This document shows, piece after piece, positions 51,775-60,410 of a DNA stretch of 64,000 nt (positions are counted from its first letter, which is position 1; each line of letters starts with the position of its first letter). The DNA lies in NCBI RefSeq assembly GCF_003515065.1, contig NZ_QXGH01000021.1, forward strand, positions 79,731-143,730, in the 5' to 3' direction. Below the pieces are notes generated by a model. That model saw only the letters and a list, made by a program, of their open reading frames with translations, had not been told where the DNA came from and did no database searches. The position numbers and the translations under genes were made by a program. Source of the DNA: Nocardioides immobilis (lineage in GTDB: Bacteria; Actinomycetota; Actinomycetes; Propionibacteriales; Nocardioidaceae).

Positions 51775-53141
51775 CACTCTCCGCCTTCGACCTCTACTCC
51801 ATCGGCATCGGGCCGTCGTCCTCCCACACGGTCGGCCCGATGCGTGCTGCCAAGCGGTTCGCCGACGGCCTGTCCGAGACCGGGCGACTGGCTGACGTGA
51901 GGCGGGTGCGGGCCGAGCTCTTCGGGTCGCTCGGCGCCACCGGCCACGGGCACGGCTCCCCGAAGGCGGTGGTGCTCGGGCTCGAGGGGGAGGACCCCGC
52001 GACCACCGACCCCGACCGCGCCTCCGGCCGGCTCGACGAGATCAAGAGCAGCGGTGAGCTGCTCCTCGGCGGCACCACGCCGATCAGCTTCGACGTCGAC
52101 TCCGACCTGGTCATGCACCGCCGCAAGAGCCTGCCTGCGCATCCCAACGGCATGACGTTCGCGGCGTACGACGCAGCCGACGTCGAGATCGCCCAGAGCA
52201 CCTTCTACTCCGTCGGCGGCGGCTTCGTCGTCGACGAGACCGCCACGGGCGCCGACCGGGTCGTCCTCGACGACACCCCGGTCAAATTCCCCTTCACGAC
52301 CGGCGGGGAGCTCCTCGAGATCTGCGCTCGTGAGCAGCTGTCCATCAGCGACGTCATGCTCGCCAACGAGCAGTCCTGGCGCAGCGAGACCGAGATCCGC
52401 GAGGGCATGCTGCACCTGTGGTCGGTGATGGTCGAGTGCGTCGAGAACGGCTTCCATCGCGAGGGCGTCCTGCCCGGCGGTCTCCGTGTCCCGCGCCGGG
52501 CTCCGGCCATGTACCGGGACCTCACGGCGCAGGGCGATGCCGACCCGCTGCACGTCGTCGACTGGGTCAACCTCTACGCCCTCTCGGTCAACGAGGAGAA
52601 CGCCGCGGGCGGCCGCATCGTCACCGCTCCCACCAACGGAGCGGCCGGCATCATCCCGGCCGTCCTGCACTACTACGTCCGCTTCGTCTCCGGAGCCGAC
52701 GACGACGGCATTGTGCGGTTCCTGCTCACGGCCGCCGCGATCGGGATCCTCTTCAAGACCAACGCGTCGATCTCCGGCGCCGAGGTCGGCTGCCAGGGCG
52801 AGGTCGGGTCGGCCTGCTCGATGGCGGCCGGAGGTCTCGCCGAGGTGATCGGCGCGAACCCGCGTCAGGTCGAGAACGCCGCCGAGATCGGCATCGAGCA
52901 CAACCTCGGCCTCACCTGCGACCCCGTCGGTGGCCTCGTGCAGATCCCGTGCATCGAGCGGAACGCCCTGGCCTCGATCAAGGCGATCAACGCCGCCCGC
53001 CTCGCCATCAACGGCGACGGCAACCACAAGGTCAGCCTCGACAAGGCGATCAAGACCATGCGCGACACCGGGGCCGACATGAAGACCAAGTACAAGGAGA
53101 CCGCCCGCGGCGGTCTGGCCGTCAACGTCATCGAGTGCTGA
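51771..53141 (+). CDS. sdaA: L-serine dehydratase (iron-sulfur, single chain)
   Basis: GTG 51771 overlaps the soxG stop (GTGA); 456 residues. 'FDLYSIGIGPSSSHTVGPMR' opens the beta domain; the alpha domain holds cluster ligands in 'GAEVGCQGEVGSACSMAAGG' and 'LTCDPVGGLVQIPCIERN'. It deaminates serine to pyruvate and ammonia using a [4Fe-4S] cluster, draining the GlyA product into central metabolism. Translational coupling to soxG shows it belongs to the betaine pathway. Confidence 0.95.
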   Translation: MTLSAFDLYSIGIGPSSSHTVGPMRAAKRFADGLSETGRLADVRRVRAELFGSLGATGHGHGSPKAVVLGLEGEDPATTDPDRASGRLDEIKSSGELLLGGTTPISFDVDSDLVMHRRKSLPAHPNGMTFAAYDAADVEIAQSTFYSVGGGFVVDETATGADRVVLDDTPVKFPFTTGGELLEICAREQLSISDVMLANEQSWRSETEIREGMLHLWSVMVECVENGFHREGVLPGGLRVPRRAPAMYRDLTAQGDADPLHVVDWVNLYALSVNEENAAGGRIVTAPTNGAAGIIPAVLHYYVRFVSGADDDGIVRFLLTAAAIGILFKTNASISGAEVGCQGEVGSACSMAAGGLAEVIGANPRQVENAAEIGIEHNLGLTCDPVGGLVQIPCIERNALASIKAINAARLAINGDGNHKVSLDKAIKTMRDTGADMKTKYKETARGGLAVNVIEC

Positions 53142-53178
53142 GCTCGGCCCCAGCGAATCATCCTGAGGGACGTTGTCA

Positions 53179-53730
53179 ATGGCTGAGACTCAAGGGCATG
53201 CTCCGCCCATGCCTCCTGAACGCTCTGTCCCGGACGACAGGGCTGCCACCGCCCTGCGACAGGTGATCGACCTGGTCACGATCCGCTGGATCCTCACGCC
53301 GCCGGTCGTCGTCGTGGCGACCGCGCTGTGGATCCCGATGCTCGAAAGAACCAAGAGCGCGTCGCACAAGGTGGTGACGTTGCCGGCCTTCATCGCGGAC
53401 CCGGATCTCTTCGGGAGCCAAGGCGCCGTGTTGCTCGCCGGCTGGTCCTATCTCCTGTTCATGCTCGCCTGCGCAGGCTGCGCCGCGATCGTGATGCTCG
53501 CGCCCGGCCGCCCCGCGCGGACGGTCGCGAACCGGTTGCTGCTCGTCAGCGCCCCGGCGGCGGTGGTGGCCGTGCTGGCACTGTGGACCGTCGTCCGGAA
53601 CCTCGACCCAGAGCAGGTCGACGTCCAGGGCTCGTTCGTCCTCGCAGTGCTCGTGCCGACATGGTTCCTCGGCGCGGCTCTCGCAGCCCGACCTCGCGTC
53701 TCGAATCTGCCCACTCGCGGCACGTGGTGA
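53179..53730 (+). CDS. Hypothetical integral membrane protein
   Basis: ATG 53179 has a GAGGGA 8 bases upstream; 183 residues. Four hydrophobic segments: about 36-53 ('WILTPPVVVVATALWIPM'), 85-105 ('GAVLLAGWSYLLFMLACAG'), 117-137 and 155-170. I recognise no family. It follows sdaA by 37 bases on the same strand, so it might be on the same transcript, but nothing links it to betaine use. Confidence 0.65.
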   Translation: MAETQGHAPPMPPERSVPDDRAATALRQVIDLVTIRWILTPPVVVVATALWIPMLERTKSASHKVVTLPAFIADPDLFGSQGAVLLAGWSYLLFMLACAGCAAIVMLAPGRPARTVANRLLLVSAPAAVVAVLALWTVVRNLDPEQVDVQGSFVLAVLVPTWFLGAALAARPRVSNLPTRGTW

Positions 53731-54045
53731 AAGCCAATCTGGCCCCGGCCGCGGTAGCGGACCGCAACTCGGAACGAGCGCAACGCCGGCTACCGCCAAC
53801 GTCGCACGACGCGCGCGGCCTGCCGAATTGAGGGCATTGACGAGGTCGATCTCGCAAGTTGTCCGCATTCACGTAGAACCCACTGCGGACACGAGCAGGG
53901 TCGCTGGATCATCGCCGCAGGAGTGGCCCTATCGCTCGCGTGCTACGTCGTCGCCGTTCCGGTCTGGAGGTGCTTGCCCCATCAAGCTATGGCGGTTTGA
54001 CGGATGGCGGAGCACAGTGGGAAGTCTCAGAGAAAGGGACCTGCC
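53731..54045. other. Intergenic stretch with no supported gene
   Basis: No frame here has a motif or good ribosome-binding site. It should include the promoter of the DUF4242 gene that follows. Confidence 0.45.
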
Positions 54046-54294
54046 ATGCCCGAGTTCATGGATGTGCACACCACGATGAAGGGGGTCACTCCCGAGGCCC
54101 TCGCCGAAGCACACAACGCCGACCTCGCGATCCAGGAGGACGAGCACGTGAACTTCAAGCACGCCTGGGCCGACCCCGAGTCGGGGATGGTCTTCTGCTT
54201 GTCCGAGGCACCCAATGCCGAGGCGGTGCAGAAGATCCACGAGCGCGCGGGTCACCCCGCCGACAATATCTACCAGGTGCCGATCCAGGTCTGA
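54046..54294 (+). CDS. DUF4242 / SCO4226-like small protein
   Basis: ATG 54046 follows AAAGGGA; 82 residues, 'MPEFMDVHTTMKGVTPEALA' and 'GMVFCLSEAPNAEAVQKIHE'. The ferredoxin-like small fold with this pattern is DUF4242, of which Streptomyces SCO4226 binds nickel. A His/Glu/Asp-rich 'EDEHVNFKHAWADPESG' could ligate metal. Physiological role unknown. A second, diverged family member lies at 60089. Confidence 0.75.
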   Translation: MPEFMDVHTTMKGVTPEALAEAHNADLAIQEDEHVNFKHAWADPESGMVFCLSEAPNAEAVQKIHERAGHPADNIYQVPIQV

Positions 54295-54423
54295 CCTCAC
54301 CGGCCGTCACTGGGCCTAGGAGAAGTTGAAGCGGACGTTGCCGGAGGCACCGAGCGGGCTCAACGTCTTCCTACGCCGCACGGCGTGCGCGCGAGTGCCG
54401 AGCAGCGCGCGATACTCGGCTCC

Positions 54424-54723
54424 ATGGCGGAGTTGAGGGTCGATGTGTTGCTCTCGATGCAGCGCGCCCTTTGGCACGTCGTCCTTCGCGGAGTGGGGGT
54501 GTCATGGGAAGGAAGCCAAGACCGCGGATCGATCAATGCTCGTTTCCTGTACGAGGGCGAAGTCGGAGGCCTGCAGGACGAGTGCGTCTCCTTGGCCGAG
54601 TCCTACTGCATCGCAGACTTCCTGTCTGGGGTCTCGGTGGCCTTTCGAGCGGTGCTCAATGCGACTCGCGACCTGTTGCCAGGCGAGGAATGGGTGTTCC
54701 TGCGCTGGGAGCCCCCAGTCTGA
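54424..54723 (+). CDS. Hypothetical protein, 99 aa
   Basis: I take ATG 54424 ('MAELRVDVLLSMQRALWHVV'); GTG 54385 is an alternative 13 codons upstream, and neither has a strong ribosome-binding site. Acidic soluble alpha/beta protein with 'SINARFLYEGEVGGLQDECV' and 'ESYCIADFL'. The family is not recognised; its style is like small immunity-type orphan proteins. The IS110 element begins shortly after its stop. Confidence 0.5.
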   Translation: MAELRVDVLLSMQRALWHVVLRGVGVSWEGSQDRGSINARFLYEGEVGGLQDECVSLAESYCIADFLSGVSVAFRAVLNATRDLLPGEEWVFLRWEPPV

Positions 54724-54748
54724 CAGCCCCTACTGGCACCCCTCTGTG

Positions 54749-55927
54749 TCAAGACGCAGTCGGTAGCGGGGTTCTAGGGTGGGGTCTGGCGGGTCCGGGA
54801 AGTGGCTTGTCCGAAGAGCCGGTGTGGGGTTGTGAGCCGGTCGCGCTGGAGTCAGAGTCGTTATCCCGTTGCCCTCCCGGGCCCGTCCCCTTCGCGGTGA
54901 TGAGGTCGTCGAGCATGGTCTTGTAGACCAGGTCGGACAGCCTGCGTTTCAGGCAGCGCATCGCTTCCATGTTGCTCTTGCCGGCTGCTGTCTTGCGATC
55001 GAAGTAGTCGCGGCCGATGCTGGGTCTGCGCAGCTGGACGGTGGCCATGATGTGCAGGGTCCGGTTGATCTGACGGTTCCCCTTGCGTGAGAGCCGGTGT
55101 CGGACGTGGTCGCCGGAGGAGGCGTCGATGGGTGCGGTGCCGTTCCAAGAGGAGAAGTGGCCGCGAGTGGGGAACCGGGTGATGTCGCCGACGTCGACCA
55201 GCAGCCGGGCGGCACCGGTGGGGCCGATGCCGTTGAGGTCGAGCAGTGTGCTGCCGGTCGCGCGGATCAACTCGGCCAGTTCTTTGTCGGCGGCCTTCTT
55301 GCGGGTGTAGATCCGCTCCAGGTCGGCGATCAGCTCGGCGGCGACGCGGCGACGGGCCTTGCCCGCGACATCGCGCGGCCGCACCTTCGCCAACAGCTTC
55401 TTGGCCTGAGCGGCGGAGAGGTCCTTCTTCGCCCCGCCGGGGATCAGCTCCAGCAGCAGGTGGTGCAGCTGGGCGACCTTGCGGGTGTGTTCCTCACCGA
55501 GCCAGCCACGGCGGTCGACCAGGGTCCGCAGCACCTCGAGCTCCTCGTCGGCCACGACCGGCCGCAGGCCGGCCATCCGGGTCCCGACCAACGCCACGGA
55601 GTGGGCGTCGGTGGCGTCGGTCTTGCGTCCCTGACCGGTGGAGAAGACCCGCGCCCGGGCCGAGAGCTTCGGCGGCACATCAACGACTTCCTCACCGAGT
55701 GCGAGCAGCCGGACCGCGACATGGCGGCCGATCCCGTTGCATCCCTCGATCGCCCAGACCCGGTCGCCGAAGCGGCTGACGTAATCGGTCATCGCGGTGA
55801 AACCGGCCTCATCGGTGCCGAACCGGCCACCGTCCAACACCGTCTCGTCGGCGTCCATCACCTCGATCGTGACCGACCTCTTGTGCGGGTCCATCCCGAT
55901 CACGACCCTGGTCGTCGTCTCTGCCAT
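54749..55927 (-). mobile_element. IS110-family transposase (DEDD recombinase)
   Basis: 392 residues. The N-terminal RuvC-like domain holds 'VIGMDPHKRSVTIEVMD' (first Asp), 'AIEGCNGIG' and 'TDATDAHSVA' (further acidic residues). The C-terminal Transposase_20 domain holds 'LNGIGPTGAARLLVDVGD', 'FSSWNGTAPIDASSGDHVRH' and 'LSRKGNRQINRTLHI', with the conserved Ser. IS110 enzymes insert their element using a bridge RNA transcribed from the element's own non-coding end. The C-terminal tail beyond about 345 is Ser/Gly/Pro-rich and not conserved. The element ends are not defined by inverted repeats; it lies somewhere within about 54724-56280. Confidence 0.9.
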
Positions 55928-56280
55928 TGGCCTTCTCCGATGCTCGATCCATCACTGGTTGTCGAGCCGGGAGGGCAACGCTACTTAGAGCTGGGCAGAC
56001 CCCTCTCGAGCCTCTCCTGGCTCTCGGCGCCCGGCCCGCGCATGCCAGTAGTGAGCCACACGAACGTGTCGTGGGCAGCCGCACAGAGAGCCACGGACCG
56101 GACGCCTGGACCGAGCCTCGCCAGGCACCGATCCTGCAGTCAATGAAACAAGTAGCCGCACGGCGTGCTCGCGGAGCTGCACGCTCATCAGCCGCAAGGC
56201 GAACGCCGAGAGTCAAAGCCCAAACATCCACTAGCTCGCGCTGCACCGGCACATGTTGCCGGCTCAGCGCGAGCTAGAGC
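55928..56280 (-). ncRNA. Non-coding 5' end of the IS110 element: candidate bridge-RNA region
   Basis: In the IS110 group the bridge RNA is encoded in the non-coding end directly upstream of the recombinase. Here about 350 bases with no gene precede the transposase start. They include a long imperfect hairpin whose outer arms CTAGCTCGCGCTG (56231-56243) and CAGCGCGAGCTAG (56265-56277) are perfectly complementary around an inner CCGGCA/TTGCCGG stem. That hairpin could instead be chromosomal. RNA boundaries and guide loops are not assignable by eye. Confidence 0.35.
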
Positions 56281-56334
56281 CTCGTCTTCCCGGGCGGCGG
56301 CCGCGCCGGCCCCGGGCGACAGGCCAACGCAACA

Positions 56335-56376
56335 AGGTTCTCCGGCCGAGCACGAACGCGCTCGGCCGGAGAACCT
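56335..56376 (-). terminator. Terminator of the BCCT transporter gene
   Basis: A perfect 17-bp stem (56335-56351 with 56360-56376) with an 8-base loop lies 6 bases past the transporter stop, followed on the minus strand by 'TTGTTGCGTT'. Confidence 0.8.
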
Positions 56377-56381
56377 GTTTG

Positions 56382-58181
56382 TCACGGGTGGTTGCCGCTC
56401 CCGTGGTCGTTGCCGTTCTTGCCGTTGCCGCACTCGACGCTGAAGGCGAAGTCGTCACCGTGCTCGGTGACGCCGGCGATGACGGCCTGGGCGACCGCCT
56501 CCTCGCCGTACTTGCGACGGACCATCAACGGGTCCTTGCGCAGGTCCTTCACCAGTGCGACGGCGAGCCCGATCATGACCACGACGAACGGCAGGGCCGC
56601 GACGATGGTGATCGTCTGCAGGCCGCTGAGCGCCTCGTTGCCACCGACCAGCAGCATCACGGCCGCGGAGGCACCGGTCGCGACACCCCAGAAGACCACG
56701 TTGAGCTTCCTGGGCTCCTGCGTGCCCTTCTCCGACAGCGTGCCCATCACGATCGATGCGGCGTCCGCGCCGGACACGAAGAAGATCGAGACCAGCACCA
56801 TCACCAGCACCGACGTGACCGTCGCGAGCGGGAAGGACTCCAGCGTGGTGAACAGCTGCGACTCCAGCCCGGCGGCACCAGCGATGTCGGTGCCGTTCAG
56901 CTGGAGGTCCATCGCCGCGCCACCCATGACGCAGAACCAGACGACGCTCACCAGGCTGGGAACCACCAGTACGCCGGTGACGAACTGCCGGATGGTGCGA
57001 CCGCGCGAGATGCGAGCGATGAACATGCCGACGAACGGCGTCCAGGACAGCCACCAGGCCCAGTAGAAGACGGTCCAGCCCTCGAGCCACTCCTGGGTCT
57101 CGGCGCCCTCGGCGCCGGTACGCGCCGACATGTCAGGAAGCGTCTGCACGTAGCTGCCGATCGACGTCGGGAGCAGGTCGAGCATGAAGATCGACGGGCC
57201 GACGACGAACAGGAACAGGGCGAGCGAGATCGCCAGCACCATGTTGGTGTTGGAGAGCCACTGGATGCCCTTCGCGACGCCCGACACAGCGGAGACGACG
57301 AACGCGGCCGTGAGGACGGCGATGATGCCGATGAGCACCGCGTTGCCCGTCTTGCCGATCCCGCCGACGATCTCGAGGCCGGTCCGGATCTGTAGCGCGC
57401 CCAGACCCAGCGAGGTCGCCGAGCCGAAGAGGGTCGCGAAGATCGCGAAGATGTCGATGACCTTGCCCAGGCCGCCGTTCGCGCGGTTGCCGAGCAGGGG
57501 CTCGAACGCGGCGGAGATCAGCTGCAGCCGACCCTTGCGGTAGACGCCGTAGGCGATCGCGAGTCCGACGACCGCGTAGAGCGCCCACGGGTGCAGCGTC
57601 CAGTGGAAGAGCGTGGTCGCCATCGCGTTCTGGACCGCATCGGGGTTGCCGGCCGCGCCGGTGCCCGGAGGCGGGGTGGCCAGGTGCGAGATCGGCTCGG
57701 CGACGCCGTAGAACATCAGGCCGATGCCCATGCCGGCGCTGAACATCATGGCGATCCACGAGATGGTCCGGAACTCGGGCTCCTCGTCGTCACGACCGAG
57801 GGGGATCGTGCCGTAGCGGCTCGCCGCCAGCCAGACGACGAAGACGACGAACGCGCTCGACGTGAGCACGAACAGCCAGCCGGCATTGCCCATCACCCAG
57901 CCCAGCGCCTCGCCGGACGCGGTGCTCAGCGAGCTGGTGCTGATCATTCCCCAGGCGAGGAACGCGAGTGCGACGACAGCGCTGACCCCGAAGACGACCT
58001 TGTCCATCCCGCCCTTGTCGCCCCGGTGCGCCTCGGGCTCCACGTCTAGAGCCGGGTGGGGGATCGGGTCCCCCGCGGGCGACTTCAGCGCGTCCTCGAC
58101 GGCGTCCTGTACTGCCTGTGCGGTCGGCCGTCCGTTCGGCACAGGTGGCCATCGGCGCGGCGTCTCGGGGGTCGTAGTCAT
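56382..58181 (-). CDS. betT: BCCT-family betaine/choline/carnitine transporter
   Basis: 599 residues with 12 membrane helices and a long N-terminal cytoplasmic tail (about 60 residues). BCCT signatures: 'FSAGMGIGLMFYGVAEPISH' (helix 3, Gly-rich as in sodium-coupled betaine carriers) and 'FYWAWWLSWTPFVGMFIARI' followed by 'SRGRTIRQF', the Trp-rich substrate cage. These carriers import quaternary ammonium compounds with Na+ or H+. The shared operator lies 58 bases upstream, so uptake is probably co-regulated with catabolism. Substrate specificity (betaine or choline) cannot be decided from sequence; the gene symbol is by analogy. Confidence 0.9.
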   Translation of the reverse strand: MTTTPETPRRWPPVPNGRPTAQAVQDAVEDALKSPAGDPIPHPALDVEPEAHRGDKGGMDKVVFGVSAVVALAFLAWGMISTSSLSTASGEALGWVMGNAGWLFVLTSSAFVVFVVWLAASRYGTIPLGRDDEEPEFRTISWIAMMFSAGMGIGLMFYGVAEPISHLATPPPGTGAAGNPDAVQNAMATTLFHWTLHPWALYAVVGLAIAYGVYRKGRLQLISAAFEPLLGNRANGGLGKVIDIFAIFATLFGSATSLGLGALQIRTGLEIVGGIGKTGNAVLIGIIAVLTAAFVVSAVSGVAKGIQWLSNTNMVLAISLALFLFVVGPSIFMLDLLPTSIGSYVQTLPDMSARTGAEGAETQEWLEGWTVFYWAWWLSWTPFVGMFIARISRGRTIRQFVTGVLVVPSLVSVVWFCVMGGAAMDLQLNGTDIAGAAGLESQLFTTLESFPLATVTSVLVMVLVSIFFVSGADAASIVMGTLSEKGTQEPRKLNVVFWGVATGASAAVMLLVGGNEALSGLQTITIVAALPFVVVMIGLAVALVKDLRKDPLMVRRKYGEEAVAQAVIAGVTEHGDDFAFSVECGNGKNGNDHGSGNHP

Positions 58182-58238
58182 GGGAGTGTCCCTTCAATGG
58201 TCGACGTGCCCGGGCATACTTCGGACCCTAGACCGTTG

Positions 58239-58274
58239 TTGTGACAGACGCAACAGAGTGCTTAAGATGCAACA
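58239..58274 (-). promoter_or_regulatory. Tandem TTGCG-type operator/promoter of the BCCT gene
   Basis: TGTTGCATCTTAAG and TGTTGCGT begin 19 bases apart on the minus strand; the second forms TTGCGTCTGTCACAA. Within it TTGCGT is followed after 17 bases by TAGGGT, a plausible -35/-10 pair, so the operator overlaps the -35. The same region precedes the divergent LuxR-type gene. Confidence 0.7.
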
Positions 58275-58399
58275 AACTTTTGACTTTCGTGTGAACGCGG
58301 TCACAAGCGACCCGGGGTGGCGGCGGGACTGCCCGGCCCCGGATTCCGCCGAGCAGGGGCGGCTCCGGTGCGATAATCGGTCCGGCGCAAGGGGTCGGT

Positions 58400-59998
58400 G
58401 TGACGCGACGAGACCAGGCACGGCAGGCGGCGGGCCGCCGCGACTGGCAGGCTGCCTACGACCTGTACGCCGGTCTCACCGGGCGCACGCCCGCCGACAC
58501 CGAGGCCCTCGCCGAGTGCGCGTGGTGGCTCGGCCGCATGGACGAGGCGATCCGCCTCTACACCGACGCCTATCGCGAGCACCTCGAGGGCGGCAACGAC
58601 CAGGCGGCGGCTCGCGCCGCGTCCCAGCTGGCCATCCACACCCGGCTGGTGGGGGAGGTCGCGCAGAGCGAGGGGTGGCTGCGCCGCTGCACCCGCCTGC
58701 TCGAGTCCGTCCCCGAGTGTGTCGAGCACGGCTACGCGTTGTACCTCCAGATCGCCGGGCTGTCGGGCCGCGGCGACCTCGAGGGCGCGCTGGAGCTGGC
58801 CCTCCGGATGCAGGACCTCGGCCGTCGCTTCTCCGACCCCACGCTGGTCGCCCTCGGCGTCTACTTCGAGGGACGCGCGCGGATCAAGCAGGCACGCGTC
58901 CGCGAAGGGCTCGCGCTGCTCGACGAGGCGATGCTCGCCGCGCTGTCCGACGAGCTCGGCCCCCTGTGGACCGGTGCGATCTACTGCGGCCTCATGGACG
59001 CGTGCAACGAGCTGCGCGACATGCGGCGGGCGTTCGAGTGGACCGAGGCGACCCGTCGCTGGTGTGACCCGTTGCCCCTGACCTCGCTCTATCCCGGCAT
59101 CTGCCGGGTCCACCGGGCGCAGGTCCTCCAGACCCGCGGCGAGTGGCGGCAGGCGGAGGAGGAGGCGCTGGGCGCCTGCCGGGACATGGTCGGCGTCGAC
59201 GTCTGGGCGGTGGCGGACGCCCACTACGAGGTCGGCGAGGTGCGGCGGCTGCGGGGGGACCTCGCCGGTGCGGATGCCGCGTACACCCGGGCCCACGAGT
59301 TCGGACGCGATCCGCAACCGGGGCTCGCGCTGCTCCGCCTCGCGCAGGGACGGATCGACGCGGCCACCGCATCCATCGCCGCTGCCCTCGCCCCGGGGAC
59401 GGGCAGCCGGCTGGAGCGCGCTCCCCTCCACGCGGCGCAGACGATGATCGCCCTGGCCGCCGGAGACGTCGAGCTCGCGGAGCGGTCGGCGAAGGAGGTC
59501 GTCGACGCGGCCGTCGCATTCGAGAGCGCCGGGCTGCGCGCCGAGGGCAACCGGTGCAGCGGGGCCGTGCTGCTCGCCCAGGGGCGGGCGGTCGAGGCCA
59601 TGGCCCTGCTGCGCATGGCGTTCAACGCCTGGCAGGAGCTCGATGCGCCGTACGACGTCGCGCGGACGCGCCTGCTGCTGGCCGACGCCTACCGGGCGCT
59701 GGGCGATGCCGACGCGGCCTCGCGCGAGCTCGCTGCGGCGACCGCCTGCTTCGCGAGGCTGGGCGTGGTGGCGCGCGAGGGACTGCCGAAGGGGCTCACC
59801 GCTCGCGAGGTCGAGGTGGTCCGGCTGATCGCGGCGGGGGAGAGCAACCGCGCGATCGCCGAGAAGCTCGTGCTGAGCGAGAAGACCGTCGCCCGACACG
59901 TGTCGAACATCTTCGGCAAGGTGGGTGCGACCTCGCGCTCCGGGGTCACTGCCTTCGCCTACGACAGCGGGCTGATGGGTAGTCGTACCCACGGCTGA
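58400..59998 (+). CDS. LuxR-type transcriptional regulator with TPR-like repeats
   Basis: GTG 58400; 532 residues. The first about 460 residues are helical TPR-like repeats ('DWQAAYDLYAGLTGRTPADT', 'AECAWWLGRMDEAIRLYTDA', 'LLADAYRALGDADAASREL'). The C-terminus (about 468-525) is a LuxR/GerE helix-turn-helix ('LTAREVEVVRLIAAGESNRA', 'IAEKLVLSEKTVARHVSNIF'). No N-terminal ATPase or receiver domain is present, so it is like the C-terminal half of MalT/LAL regulators. Divergent from the BCCT gene with about 218 bases between starts. Target genes unknown; local control of the transporter or autoregulation is possible. Confidence 0.88.
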   Translation: MTRRDQARQAAGRRDWQAAYDLYAGLTGRTPADTEALAECAWWLGRMDEAIRLYTDAYREHLEGGNDQAAARAASQLAIHTRLVGEVAQSEGWLRRCTRLLESVPECVEHGYALYLQIAGLSGRGDLEGALELALRMQDLGRRFSDPTLVALGVYFEGRARIKQARVREGLALLDEAMLAALSDELGPLWTGAIYCGLMDACNELRDMRRAFEWTEATRRWCDPLPLTSLYPGICRVHRAQVLQTRGEWRQAEEEALGACRDMVGVDVWAVADAHYEVGEVRRLRGDLAGADAAYTRAHEFGRDPQPGLALLRLAQGRIDAATASIAAALAPGTGSRLERAPLHAAQTMIALAAGDVELAERSAKEVVDAAVAFESAGLRAEGNRCSGAVLLAQGRAVEAMALLRMAFNAWQELDAPYDVARTRLLLADAYRALGDADAASRELAAATACFARLGVVAREGLPKGLTAREVEVVRLIAAGESNRAIAEKLVLSEKTVARHVSNIFGKVGATSRSGVTAFAYDSGLMGSRTHG

Positions 59999-60088
59999 CC
60001 GGTGGCACAGATGGGCACGGTGACCGATGCCCGGCCCGGTGTCGCGTCCTTACCTTGGTGCTCCACCCACCGATGAAGGAGGCCCACA

Positions 60089-60361
60089 ATGCCCAAGTAC
60101 GTGATCGAACGAGAACTGCCCGGAGCGGGTCAGCTGTCGGCTGACGAGCTGCACGCGATCTCCGGCAAGTCCAACGCCGTCCTCGCCGAGATGGCGCCCC
60201 GGGCCCAGTGGCTGCACAGCTACGTCACCACCGACAAGATCTACTGCGTCTACGTCGCGGACGACGAGCGTGCCGTCCTCGAGCACGCCCAGAGTGGCGG
60301 CTTCCCCGCCAACGTGATCAGCAAGGTGTCGACCGTCATCGACCCGGTCACCGGGGAGTGA
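60089..60361 (+). CDS. DUF4242 small protein
   Basis: 90 residues behind AAGGAGG, 'MPKYVIERELPGAGQLSADE' and 'VTTDKIYCVYVADDERAVLE'. This is a typical DUF4242 member (ferredoxin-like, dimeric alpha-beta barrel). No function is established. It follows the LuxR-type regulator on the same strand and could be its target. Paralogous in fold to the 54046 gene but diverged. Confidence 0.8.
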   Translation: MPKYVIERELPGAGQLSADELHAISGKSNAVLAEMAPRAQWLHSYVTTDKIYCVYVADDERAVLEHAQSGGFPANVISKVSTVIDPVTGE

Positions 60362-60410
60362 GCCGCACGACCTCGGGATGAGCGTCGCGCCGAGGGGTAA
60401 CGGCACCTCC

